Positions 34,406 to 45,100 of a DNA stretch of 64,000 nucleotides are shown here, in pieces. The DNA comes from Tetradesmus obliquus (taxonomy: Eukaryota; Chlorophyta; Chlorophyceae; Sphaeropleales; Scenedesmaceae). The stretch spans positions 2,781,501-2,845,500 of the forward strand of contig CP126204.1 of assembly GCA_030272155.1 (NCBI GenBank). Reading direction: 5' to 3'. The notes beneath the pieces are model-generated. The model did no database searches, had not been told where the DNA came from, and saw nothing but the letters and a program-made list of their open reading frames with translations. How positions within the stretch are numbered: position 1 is the first letter of the stretch; every line of letters begins with the position of its first letter. The position numbers were made by a program, and so were the translations under genes.

Positions 34406-34488
34406 GTGTGCAGCAAGCTGGCGTGGGTGTAGAGTCAGACAAGCGGCTGAGGCGCAGCGCTGGGCTGCCGCTGAGGCTCCAGGAGTGA
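32842..34488 (+). CDS. Zinc-knuckle protein of unknown function between inverted repeats
   Basis: Two exons (32842-33771 and 34012-34488) joined in phase 0 give 468 aa. Residues ~25-55 contain a possible Cys/His zinc site, CPRCHTTHIGGKKKF..EHGVSRC. Then come an acidic stretch, Gln and Ala/Gly runs, and a short conserved-looking helix pair (AMVQAWRLAGMSEEQ, KEYAEESFGA). A basic nuclear-type region (KKTRRLSGKGKGKK, KRHKPNRRKA) and an acidic/Gln tail follow. This composition suggests a nuclear, nucleic-acid-binding protein. Because the gene sits between perfect 23-bp inverted repeats ~2.6 kb apart, it may be cargo or a product of a DNA transposon. No transposase catalytic motif was recognised. 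Confidence 0.65.
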
Positions 34489-35022
34489 TTGTAGGCGTGG
34501 CTATACGGGTTGGTGGAGTGTGCTGGCACCAAGATGGCTGATGCCGTGTGTTACACCGTGTTGAATGTACTATTGTGTGCATGTGCGCATGCGCACCTTG
34601 TGTGCATGTGTGTACGCCTTGCGGTGCTAGAGTGCCAAGCGGGCCGAATGCATCTTGTATGGTGTGCATATTGTGTACTTTGGATCAGCCTCAATTTCAG
34701 TGTGGTACAGTGCGTTGCATAGCAGTAGTGCCACAGTACCGGATACAGCAGCCCCGAGCTCGAGGGTGGCCCCGCAGCTGTGAACTGGGCTCTGAGGTCT
34801 TACGAGCCATGTATTAGGCTTTGTGTTAACGTTTTAAATGACAAACAGCATTGGAACGCGCTCCCGGCGCTGTTTAAGTTCATCCACGTAATGATCCAGT
34901 CGTATCCACAGACCACAGCAGCCCATCCACGGGGTCACTGGATATGAGCCCTCTGTGGATGGCCACTGGACGGCATCCACGGGCCCACTGGACGGCCGTC
35001 CGTGGACATTGTGTGGATGTTG
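34489..35022. other. 3' flank of the zinc-knuckle gene
   Basis: No gene. It contains GTGTGCATG-type repeats at ~34,570-34,620 and the repetitive right terminal region described for the inverted repeat. Confidence 0.4.
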
Positions 35023-35045
35023 TGTGGATCAGCCTTTGTCACAGT
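35023..35045 (-). repeat. Right arm of 23-bp inverted repeat
   Basis: Exact reverse complement of 32421-32443. It is preceded internally (34,890-35,020) by clustered CATCCACGG/CCGTGGATG and CACTGGACGG words, so the end region is itself repetitive. Confidence 0.85.
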
Positions 35046-35154
35046 GTTTGCAGCTTTGCTGGTTGCAGCGCTGCACTAGCGTGCTGTGTGGGGTGCGCTG
35101 GCGGCAGTGTACACTGCTACATGAAGTCACTGGCACCTCAGGATTCATATGGTT

Positions 35155-35881
35155 GTAGTATATACTACACATGTATGTGCAGAGTCTGTTGTGCAAGTAT
35201 GGTGTGAATGTAGAAACAGCGGCAGGGCGTGCAAGCTGCTGCAAGAGTCACATTTCAGGGCAGATTAAGAAGTTGCATGCAGATAGGATTATGTGTGAAT
35301 CGCTGGAGCATTCCACTTTGTTGGGTTATATCACGCATGTGCACCCTAAACATGCTGATGCTATGACGTTAAAGCGGGTCAGGCCTTTTTTGCGGTCTGG
35401 GGCGCCTACACGTGGTGTTGAGTTGATGATGCGTGTGCGTTTGGGTTGTTTGGCTGTACATGAGCGCACCAGCCGTTATGGTGGCAGGCGAGCTGATGGT
35501 ATGCAGTTTGTCCGGCGTGTGGTGCTGGTGTGGAGTCATTGTCACATTTGTTGTTTGATTGTGCTGCGACGTCTGTGCAAAGAGATGAGATGTTCAATGA
35601 GATTAGGGCTGTGTCGGGTTGCGCTGCAAAATTGCGTAACGTGTTGTCTATTTCAGACGCTGAGGTGAAGGTGAAGCGGTTTGTGTCGGATGATGCTTGG
35701 GGTTCTGTTAGGTTACGGGTGTCTAGGTTCATTGCTGATTTTCTTGATAAGGCTTGGGGTGTGCGTAATGCTTGCAAACATGATGGTGTAGTTCCTTCTG
35801 TTGCCGATCCATTGGGGCGCGGGGCCGATGGCGTTGATGCTATGGCTTGATGGGTAACATGATGATGATGATGATGATGAT
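35155..35881 (+). mobile_element. 5'-truncated non-LTR retrotransposon (LINE) with target-site duplication
   Basis: Flanked by the 13-bp direct repeat GATTCATATGGTT at 35142-35154 and 35882-35894. The last ~700 bp encode the C-terminal part of a LINE reverse-transcriptase protein: RPFLRSGAPTRGVELMMRVR and, after a one-base frameshift near 35,510, a CCHC knuckle CPACGAGVESLSHLLFDC. It then reads RFIADFLDKAWGVRNACKH to a stop at 35850, followed by GGGTAACATG and a (GAT)n tail. The frameshift shows it is dead. It provides the reference 3' end for the small copies at 9.66 and 28.7 kb. Confidence 0.88.
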
Positions 35882-36299
35882 GATTCATATGGTTATGATA
35901 TTCCCCAAAGAATTGGGCGTTGTTCCCTTTGTGTAACATCAAGCCTGCAAGCAATCCGTCCTCGCCTGGCCGCAGCATTCAGTGTCAAACTGCTGGCTGA
36001 GCCCAAGTAAGCAGTGCGCATTTCTGAGGTTGGCAACAACCTGACGAGGTGAAGCAGTGCCACATACGCAAGGTTCCGCACTTGTGCAGCAGCTGCATTG
36101 GTCAAAGCTTGCATGCATATGGCTCTGCTTTTAAGCTGTGGTAGGCTACTGGAGTGTTGTATGTATCACAGGTTTGTGTGTACATGTATGCACTGCAATG
36201 CTTTACGACATATATGCCTGGGCCACGGACCAACTTACGAAACGGCATTGCATGTATGCTTCGTTGATTCCAGCACACAAGCCAACATCTGTTTGCAGG

Positions 36300-37656
36300 C
36301 TATTGCCTCTGCTGCTGCTGCTGTTCAACCCGCAGCACAAACTCCTGCGGCAGGAACTCCCTGCTGTACATGCTGGCCCAGCGGCTGGTGGACTGCAGCC
36401 TGGCGCTGCATGCTGCTGCTAGCGCTGCGTCCCGCTGCTTCATGCTTGATGTGTTGGCCAGCACTCTACCATGCGCATCTGCAGAGCAGCAGCAGCAGCA
36501 GCAGCACCAACAGCAACACCATCTCAGGCAGGTGCAGGTGCTGGTTTGCATCAGCAGTTTGTACATGCGTGTGGCGTGGGCACAGCATGCTGTGTGGAAA
36601 TCTCAGGCAGGTCATGCCAGCAATCATCGCTCACCTCCCACTGGAGGGTCCTGGAACTCCAGGCGCTGCTGCCTGCCCAGCATGGTCCTGGCCACGCTCT
36701 CTGCATCGCTGCTGATGCAGACCAGCACATGCGCCTGCCTGTGTTGGCCTCTTTGGCTAGACCTGTGAGCTGCTGCTATTGCCGCTGCTGCTGAAGATAG
36801 CTGGTGTTGCAAGATGCCCAAGGTAGGCTGGCTGGCTGCGTCTGGGACAGCATGCTGCTGCAATGGCTTGCGGCAGCTGCTGCATCCCTGCAGCTGCTGC
36901 TGCTGCTGCTGCATGGCCTGCTACTGCTGCTGCTCATGGAGGTGCTGCTGCTGCTCTGCCGCTGCGCAGATGACGTAAGGTTGTCTGTGCTCCCTGGTTT
37001 GTACAGTGGGGCGCTGCTGGGCCTGCTGCTGTTCCTGCAAGGAGGTGACAAGTAGCACTGCTGCAGCTGCTGCACCCGCAGCTGCTTTTGCCGCTCTGCG
37101 GCTGTGGTGCTGATACACCTCCTGTACTCAGTGGCCTCATCTGGAGGCTGCAGCCTGTATGCGTTGCGTGGTGCATGCTTGCTGGTTGCCTGCTCTTCTG
37201 ACCAGTTGTCCACGAGTGTGCAGGCAGAGAAGTGGTTTCCTGCAGCTGGGTTGGAGCCAGTGCGAGCATATCTGCTGCCTCCTGTGCCTCTGGTAGACCT
37301 GCATGTGCCCAATGCACAACGTTACGTGACACTGCTTGCATGCATGCAGGGCTTATTCGTGCATGTTCGCTGCTGTGAGTGGTGCTTTGTGTGCTGCCAG
37401 GGCTTGGCTACAGATTGAAGGCCACTCCCACTTCTACAAAATTGCTGCTGGAATCGTCGGTCAGCAACTGTGCCCAGGCAAATTTGCACCAGATGTACCT
37501 GAGGGTGTTGTTGTTGATGACTGTTGGGTCGTCAGGGCAGTTGGTGGGCATGCTTCTGCGCTGCCCTGCAGGGCTCAGCCACTCCTGCACATGGGTGCTG
37601 CTGTACAGGGCTCCTGGCTGCAGCAGCTGCCTGTTCACTCCCACCATGCTCGCCAT
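36300..37656 (-). CDS. Conserved-looking protein of unknown function
   Basis: Four exons (37656-37412, 37298-37119, 36762-36635, 36478-36300) sum to 732 nt (243 aa) with matching phases. Distinctive segments are LLQPGALYSSTHVQEWLSP, MPTNCPDDPTVINNNTLRYI, GNHFSACTLVDNWSEEQAT, RNAYRLQPPDEATEYR, SVARTMLGRQQRLEFQDPP and the ending TSRWASMYSREFLPQEF. No domain is recognised. The TLV.NW.EE and SMYSREF phrases are faintly like small cilium microtubule-inner proteins; this is only an impression. An alternative, longer exon 2 reading into Ser-rich sequence cannot be excluded. Confidence 0.6.
36524..36745. repeat. Inverted copy of an exon segment (hairpin)
   Basis: A ~33-bp segment of exon 3 of the preceding gene (36,712-36,745, coding GRQAHVLVCISS on the minus strand) recurs in reverse orientation at 36,524-36,558 in the next intron. 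The two could pair in the pre-mRNA. Confidence 0.7.
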
Positions 37657-39080
37657 TGGGCTGCGCAAGAAACGCAGACGAAGAGCTTCAATATCGTAAC
37701 AGCCATGTTAACTAATCTTGCCTAGCTTCCAGGCTGCTCCAGGCCACCGTCACAGCACTGCTGAGCAGCTTCCCGCCAGTTCACTGGGACTACTTACTCG
37801 CGCGCTGCCATTGTCGCTCCAGCTATTTTTTAAGTTGAAATAGCACCAAACCGTGCTTTAATGTTGAATGTAATCGCCAACCTGCACCAGAAGGCCACAC
37901 GAGAAGTGTCTGCTGCGTCGAACTTCAGGCTCACACACCGCAACCCGCAGCTACGCAGTATTTACAGCTGTACAGTGGTATCCTGATGATAATGTAAAAC
38001 AGCTTTACGGGCGACGCAAGCATGTGACAGCAGGAGGTTTAGGCCACAGCAGGGTTTCCTGAAGGACTGACATGCAGCCAGTGGTGCGACTGTTGTCTAC
38101 TGCCAGCCGTGTTCTAGCTAGGCTAGTGGTAGAATTCGGACATAGTGCAACTCCCCCATGGATCCTGTGCGAATAGTGCATACCACTGGTGCAGAGGTGG
38201 CGTTACACACAAGGAACTAATCTGTGCCAGTGCCAGCAAGGTACAGCCATACATGATGGTGTGATAAGCGATTTGCACGATCCACGATGTGCAGCAAAGC
38301 TGTACATGTGCAGTGCCAATTCAATTGTACATGTGACTCAAGTTGCCTGCTTGACTGCTCACCAACTCCCAGCTCGGCAACCGTGCAAGACAGAAAACAC
38401 AGCACTTTCAGGAAAACCAGCTGCCGCAGCTGCTGCTGTGGCAACAACCTTTCAGGGCGCAAAACCAACAAACAAAGGTGCTATGCAGCTCCATTGCATA
38501 TGAACGTACCTGTATGTCCTTGTATGTACAGGTGACAACGTGCCTGCGTCCTACTGTCAGGACATACATGCAGACAGCATACTGATGCCGTCTCTTTTCC
38601 AGCATTGACACAAGACTCTGCTATCACTTCCAGAACCTGCTATTCGACAGGTCGTACAACAATGCCACAGCGGTGCGTAGTGCAGCTTGCACTGGCCTGC
38701 AGGCAGCAGATAGGGCGTACCCAGGACAAGGGCATCGCCATCTTCTGAGGCTCCTGATATGTAAAAGGCAGCATGTACAGAAGCATAGCAAAGCCTATAA
38801 GCAAACATCTACAAGGCAGTCGTCATCCTCATGTACAGTGTAAAGGGTTGCAGGAAGCACACCTTGCAAAACGCACAGGACAGTGTACTACACAAACCCC
38901 CCACTGACAGACCTCGCTACCACAGCACCCGCTGCATCCCCCATCCGCATTGCAGCCAAACAGGCAAGGGGCTGCAGCATGCCTCTCAAAACCACCACCC
39001 GCACCACCCTGTAGAACCTAGTAATGCAGCTTAACATGACCCAGCATGATGCAGCCGCAGCACTGCGCAACTGCAGAAGC
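37657..39080. other. Intergenic, no gene recognised
   Basis: No family-like frame and no repeat array. The region separates the minus-strand gene start at 37656 from the minisatellite. Confidence 0.45.
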
Positions 39081-39409
39081 TGCTGCTGACTCACAACAGG
39101 AGTGAGAGCACAGTGCTGCTGACTCACAACAGGAGTGAGAGCACAGTGCTGCTGACTCACAACAGGAGTGAGAGCACAGTGCTGCTGACTCACAACAGGA
39201 GTGAGAGCACAGTGCTGCTGACTCACAACAGGAGTGAGAGCACAGTGCTGCTGACTCACAACAGGAGTGAGAGCACAGTGCTGCTGACTCACAACAGGAG
39301 TGAGAGCACAGTGCTGCTGACTCACAACAGGAGTGAGAGCACAGTGCTGCTGACTCACAACAGGAGTGAGAGCACAGTGCTGCTGACTCACAACAGGAGT
39401 GAGAGCACA
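39081..39409. repeat. 33-bp minisatellite, ten nearly identical units
   Basis: The unit contains CTGACTCACAACAGGAGTGA and GAGCACAGTG. Within each unit CTCAC and GTGAG form a small stem around AACAGGA. On the minus strand each unit reads CAG...GTTGTGAGT, so it carries an acceptor-like and a strong donor-like signal. Ten copies are almost invariant, implying recent expansion. Confidence 0.97.
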
Positions 39410-39641
39410 CCAATAGCAGGCGCAAAAGCATCAGAAAAGCATTAAAACGCCGTCCGATGCACATCAGCATTCAGCAAGTACACAGCAGAGCATCCACACT
39501 ACCAAGCAACAGCCGCGCTAGCACAATGCTTTAACAAGCACACAGCAATACAGGCAAGACTGATCTAGCAAACACCATCACACGTACAGTAATGCAGGGA
39601 TCTAGGAAAGACACACAACACAGAATGAAACAGGCAGGTGT

Positions 39642-39902
39642 CTACTCATCCTCAACAGCGGTGTACTTGGCGAGACGCTTTCCAAGGTGCATGTAGTTGG
39701 CACCCGACCACCCTGTGGCAAAGATGTGGCAGGGTTGAGTGCAAACAACCCCCGCATGCATCGACTCTTGAATAGCCCAGCACCGCTGCCAGCGGCCAAC
39801 CTGGCAAATTTAGTGCTTTAGCCAGAAATACTTCACCTGCATCGCCATTACCCACAATAACTGCAATGCGATGCGATCGCCCATCATGCAGACGTTGCAG
39901 AC
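39642..39902 (-). CDS. Last two exons of an unidentified gene (partial model)
   Basis: Exons 39902-39837 and 39712-39642 join in phase 1 to give LQRLHDGRSHRIAVIVGNGD then AGWSGANYMHLGKRLAKY and a stop after TAVEDE. The texture looks like a conserved protein C-terminus, but I could not find upstream exons with confidence and do not recognise the family. The 5' part must lie between ~39.9 and 41.7 kb. Confidence 0.45.
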
Positions 39903-42116
39903 CTGGACACGGCACGATGTTCACACGTCAGTCCACCTCGCTAAAAAGTCAACACAGCAACCACAGGACGGCTGCTAACCACACCACTGCTGCATTCACA
40001 CGGAATCTATCTGCTCTCCCAAGATCTTCAAACCTTGATCCTCAAAACAGCGAGGCATGTGGTGTGGACGAAAACATCTGCAGGAAGGGGCGTTGCACAC
40101 ACACAGGACAGACAGACAAATACCGCAAAGGAAAGCAGTTCAAGGGTGCATAGATGGAGGATACACCGTCCACTAAATCACTGAAATGCGGTGGAATGCT
40201 GACGAGACTTCTGTAACTGCTAACCAGTGCCAGCAGCAACGCCAGAGAGCCCTGTACAGCCTGGCAATGCATCGTACCACCCTCGTGCACAGACAGCACT
40301 ATCACAAGCAGTATGACAGGCAGTACATGCACAAAAGGTGCAGAACCCGCAAGTGTGACTGGTGCCATCATCGCACGAACTCAGGAACTACTAGCCTAAC
40401 TGACTAACGGGGCACACTAATAGCCTGGCTAGATTGTTCTGTGCTTCTGCAAAGGCCCAACACGCTGTCAGCTGCTGCAGCAAAGCTCAAAAGACTCTCT
40501 CAGGAGCCTCACCATCCCCCTGATTGTGCACTTGCAAGCAGTCCTGCAAGTTCGCACGCGCATATAGCCACAGGAAGACAGCGGCCGAACAATACACTCT
40601 GGGCAGAAAAAACAGGCCTGTCATATGGGGCAGAGTCTGTGGGCCAGACCAGGGTGCACAGCAAACACCATGCACGCACAGGTAAATGACTGTAGCCCCG
40701 GCATGAAGCCAAAGCAATGAATGCCTTTCAGCTGCACGTGAGGGCACAATCAAGGCCCCTGCTAAACAGCACACAAGCAACGGCTCAGCATTGCTGCACA
40801 AACACCCAAGCTCTCGCACAGCACAACGCTAGCAGTGATGTTGCACGCCTGTGATACAGGACACAGGAAGCAGTGTGACTTTTTGGATGCCAGGCGATTG
40901 CACACAGAAGCCAGCCTAACCACACAGGGCTGAATCAGCATCAGTGGCCACAGCAGGTGGGCCAACTGTTGCTGAATGAGCGAATCGCCGCAGACAGACT
41001 GCTCATAGGTGCAAGCAGGAGCATTGGACATACTGCCCTGCCTGCAGCGCAGCTGTCATGTGCGTGTATCAGTGCTAGCAAGAGCAGTCTCCTACTATCA
41101 CAGCAGCTGCCATGCACGCAGAAATGGCAGGAGCAGTCTCCTGCCAACACAGGTCAGTGTTGCGCAGCAGTTGTCAGGCACGTACCAAACACCAACAGGA
41201 CTACTAGTCCTAGTAGGGGAATCAAATGCCTTTATGCAGCCCAGTCTGTCCAGCTATGCTTGTCGGCAGCTCGGATCATTAGCAGCATTAGCATTTGGCA
41301 CGCAAAACTTTAGAGAGCCAGGCACACGGCGGCACCATGCCAACCCCAAGCCAACAGCAACAAACAGCAACAGTGCTCTACTCAAAGCAGCAGACACCCA
41401 TCGGCTGCCCAGCTACACAGCCAAAACTGCAAAGAGCAGTGCAGGGCAGGAACAGTCTGCACAGCAACCAGCTCGCTCGGCAGACATCGGCACACAAAGG
41501 CGAAGACAAAAGCATCAAGGCAGCAGTAGGGATGGCCAGCAGGGCAACGCCTGCAGCACCAGTAGGCAGGACAGAGCTGCAACACAGCTGTACAACTTCT
41601 AAACCGCAGAGCTGCAGCACAGCTGTACAACGGCTAGCCCTAGCAGCATCCAGGATGCTGCTAAGGCTCAAAAAGCAGCCAGGCGAGCCAAGCAGTGCAG
41701 CAGACAGCTGTACATTGCTGCAGTGGCCTCTGACACCTGCTACATGCAATACACAAAGGCATTCAGCCTCAGCCCCAGTTTCAGCAGTGCAGGTCCCAAA
41801 GCTACCAGCACATGCTCATGTACATGCAGACGGCAGATAGACACCCACACATGCCAAATCACTTCCCAGCAGCAGTAGCTGACTTGTTCGTCATGCACGC
41901 AATTACGCAAAGCACATGACAACAGTTGACGCAATACATATGAACATACATAACAACCCCTGACACACTCCGCACATCTGCGCCCAAACACAACCGCGGG
42001 AGCCGCAACACCCATGCCTGCCATGGCAGTACCATCAGCACCACTCTTGATAATCATCTGCATTCCTCGTGGCACCAGCATTCATCGACCCTACAGCAGA
42101 CGCCAACTCCGCCTGC
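39903..42116. other. Unresolved region: missing 5' exons and RRM-gene 3' UTR
   Basis: The right-hand several hundred bases should be the 3' UTR of the RRM gene ending at 42117. Elsewhere I see no supported exon. A short repeat of GTACAAC/GAGCTGCA(A)CACAGCTG lies near 41,573-41,630. Confidence 0.4.
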
Positions 42117-45100
42117 TTACACGGCATTGGTCTCATTGGCACCGCCTACGCCAGACACATCACTCATTGCAGACACACGTGCCTGGCTGCCGCCGCTTGC
42201 AACGGAGCTGCTGCGGCTCGATCCCTGCCCCTCACTAGTACCCACACCAACCCCACCACCAGCACTGCCTGCACCACCCATCACACCAGAAGCCCCACCC
42301 TCCCAACCTGCCAGGTTCCCCCAAGCATTTGGCGCTGCTACCCCACCAGCTAACATGCCACCCTGGTGCTGCAGCCTACTGGCTTCTTCATTCAACTCCA
42401 GCAGAGCATCGCCCACAGCAGCACCCGCAGTACCATACCCAAAATCAGCCCCCAGCCCGCCAATGCCACCCCCCACACCTCCCTGCAGCCCAAAAGCACT
42501 CAAATCACCACCGCTGCCTCCACCGAGCATTGCAGCAGCACTGCCCAGCCCCTGCTGACCAAACAGGGTACCTCCAGGGCTTGCTGCTGCTGCTGCACTG
42601 CCAGTGTTGCGCTGCAGTGGACTTGCCATATACACAGGCGACATACCTCCCACAGGTGACACTGCCCTGAGGTGTGACCCAGACGGCGGACCAGAAATTG
42701 AATGCCTGCCGGTCACAACAAACTGCTGCTGCTGCTGCTGCTGGCCGCGGCCGCCAAAGAAACCAGGCATAGGAGGCCTGCCTGCAGCAGCATTCGCTGC
42801 AGCTAAGCCGCTGCCATCCCAGCTACTGCCGCGGATGTTACTAACGTCCCCTCCAAACATACCAACAAACGGCGGCCGGCTTGGCCCAGCACCGCCACCT
42901 GCATTCCAGCCCTGCTGCTGCTGGCCAAACACACCTCCCGGCAGGCTCGTTGCTAGCGCTGCAGCCGCACCCACGTCCCCACCAAACATATCAAACCCCG
43001 AACCCAGCCCTGCTGCTGCGCTGAACGGCGCGCTGGCAGCAGCAGCAGCAGGCTCGCCGTTTGCGCCAGAAGGGGCAAGGTCTGCGGGTGCCGAGTGCGT
43101 TGCCGGCAGGCCTGGCAGGGGCGCAAAAGAGACCCGCATGGTGCGGCCGCTGGGCATGTTTGTGCCATCCATCATGCGCACCGCACGCGTGGCTGCTTCT
43201 TCAGACTCGTAGGTGACAATGGCAACGTCCTGCAAAAGGAGGTGAAGTGCAGTGACAGGCAGGACGGAAGCAGGCAAAAGGGGATGCGGTGAGGTGCTGA
43301 GTTGTAGGTGTAGGTGTTGCTGCCTCCTTGGACTCGTAGGTGACAATGACAACATCCTGCAGGGAGAGATTGGGGTTTAAATATGGAAGACAGCAGAGCA
43401 GTGTGCAGTGCACGTGAGTCAAAACAAGCAATGGAAAATGATGAGTGTCCAGGTGGCTGAGGTATCAAGGTGGCTTCTTCAGACTCGTAGGTGACAATGC
43501 CAACGTCCTGCAAGGGGAGGCAAGACGTGACATGTAGGATGGGAAAGCAGGCAGCAGGGCACCGTGAGGGTGAGCTGCAGGTGATGCGATGCAGGTGCAG
43601 CAAGCGCCGAAGCCATCCAGCACAAATCACACTTCCTGTCTGCTGCTAAACAAATCAGAGGAGGAAGATCCACCGCCAGCTAACAACTAGCCGGCAGCAC
43701 TGCATGCAGCGCACACGCTCACACGTGTACACACATCCAGTGCAAGCACCTGCCCTCAGCTGGCCCTCCCTGCAGCTGCAACTGCCACAGCCACTGCCAC
43801 AGCCACTGCCACAGCCGCTACCACAGCCACTGCCATTGCCACTCACGCTCTCTCCTGGTGAGCGCACACCCTCCACTGGCCCACACAGCGCAAACAGCTC
43901 CGTGACCTGCCGCTCATCAATGCCCGCAGGAAGCCCCGTCACCAGCACATGCTTGCTCGGCTGCTGCTGCTGCTGCTGCCCTGGTGCTGCCAGGCCGCCA
44001 AATGCAGCTGCATCGCTGCCGCCAGGCGGGCCTAGAAAGGGAACTGGTGATACAGAGCCTGTACCATGCAGATTCAGCAAGCCGCCGGCTGCTGCTGCAG
44101 CAGCAGCAGCATTGCCAGCCAGCCCTGGTGACGATCCTAGCATACCCATTCCCCTGCCAGCGCCAGCAGGCGGCATGCCAGTAGCACCATACCACCCGCC
44201 GCCAAAGCCGCCGTGCGGCGGCGTGCCCGGCGGTGCGTCAAAACCCTGCGCGGGTGGGCCGCTTAAACCCCCAAACCCTGCCAGATCTGCAGACCCCATT
44301 CCCAGCTGCATCATTAAATGATCCAGACCAGGCACATCTGGCAGAGAGCTTCCAGGCATGCCTGGTGGTGGCGGCCCTGCTGCTGCTGCCATCGCTGCTG
44401 CTGCTGCCGCGGCAGCAGCAGGGTTGCCAGACGCCTGCAGCACCTGAAGCTGGTGCAGCTGTGCCATGCTAAGCCCTGCCCCAAAACCTGGGGGGTTGCT
44501 GCCAGCCCCAAAACTCAGCCGCCGCTGTGTGTTGCGCATGTTGCCTAAGCTACCACCCAGAAGCCCAGCGCCTGTGCTGCTGCCTGCCCTGCTGCGAGAA
44601 GCTAAACCAGGATGATCGAACGAATGCCGTGCAGGGCCCATGCTGCCTAAACCACCCAGAGGGTCTAAACTGCCGCCGCCTCCAAAACCCCCGCCACCAA
44701 AACCCAAGGGATCCTCAAAACCGCCGACCCCCGGGCCCCGCCTTCCGCCGCCAAAGCCGCCCATCCCCGGCGCTGCTCCTGCGCCGCCGCCAAAACCTCC
44801 GCCACCAAAACTGCCTGCCTTCCCTCCAAACCCTGGGCCGCCGCCAAACCCTGAAGCGCCCGGGAAGCTGCCGCCGCCGCTGGGGCTAACCCCTGAACCC
44901 CGGTTGAGGTCTAGGCTGCTGCGGCCGCCGCCGGCAGCAGCACTGCCGGCATGTGCTCCGAGTGTTGCTTTGCGTGCCTGCCTGAGGGCTGTCTGGCGTG
45001 CTTTTGCTGTTGCTGAGGTGGAATAGGCCACATGGATGGCCCCGCCACTGAGTGGGTAGTTGTTGAACAGCAGCATGGCCTGCTCTGCTGCCTGAGGGTT

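Noticed and set aside
35171..35668. 165-codon frame as an independent gene
   Set aside because: It is the frameshifted upstream part of the LINE protein.
39081..39409. CRISPR-like array
   Set aside because: There are no variable spacers; the units are contiguous and identical, as in a minisatellite, and the genome is eukaryotic.
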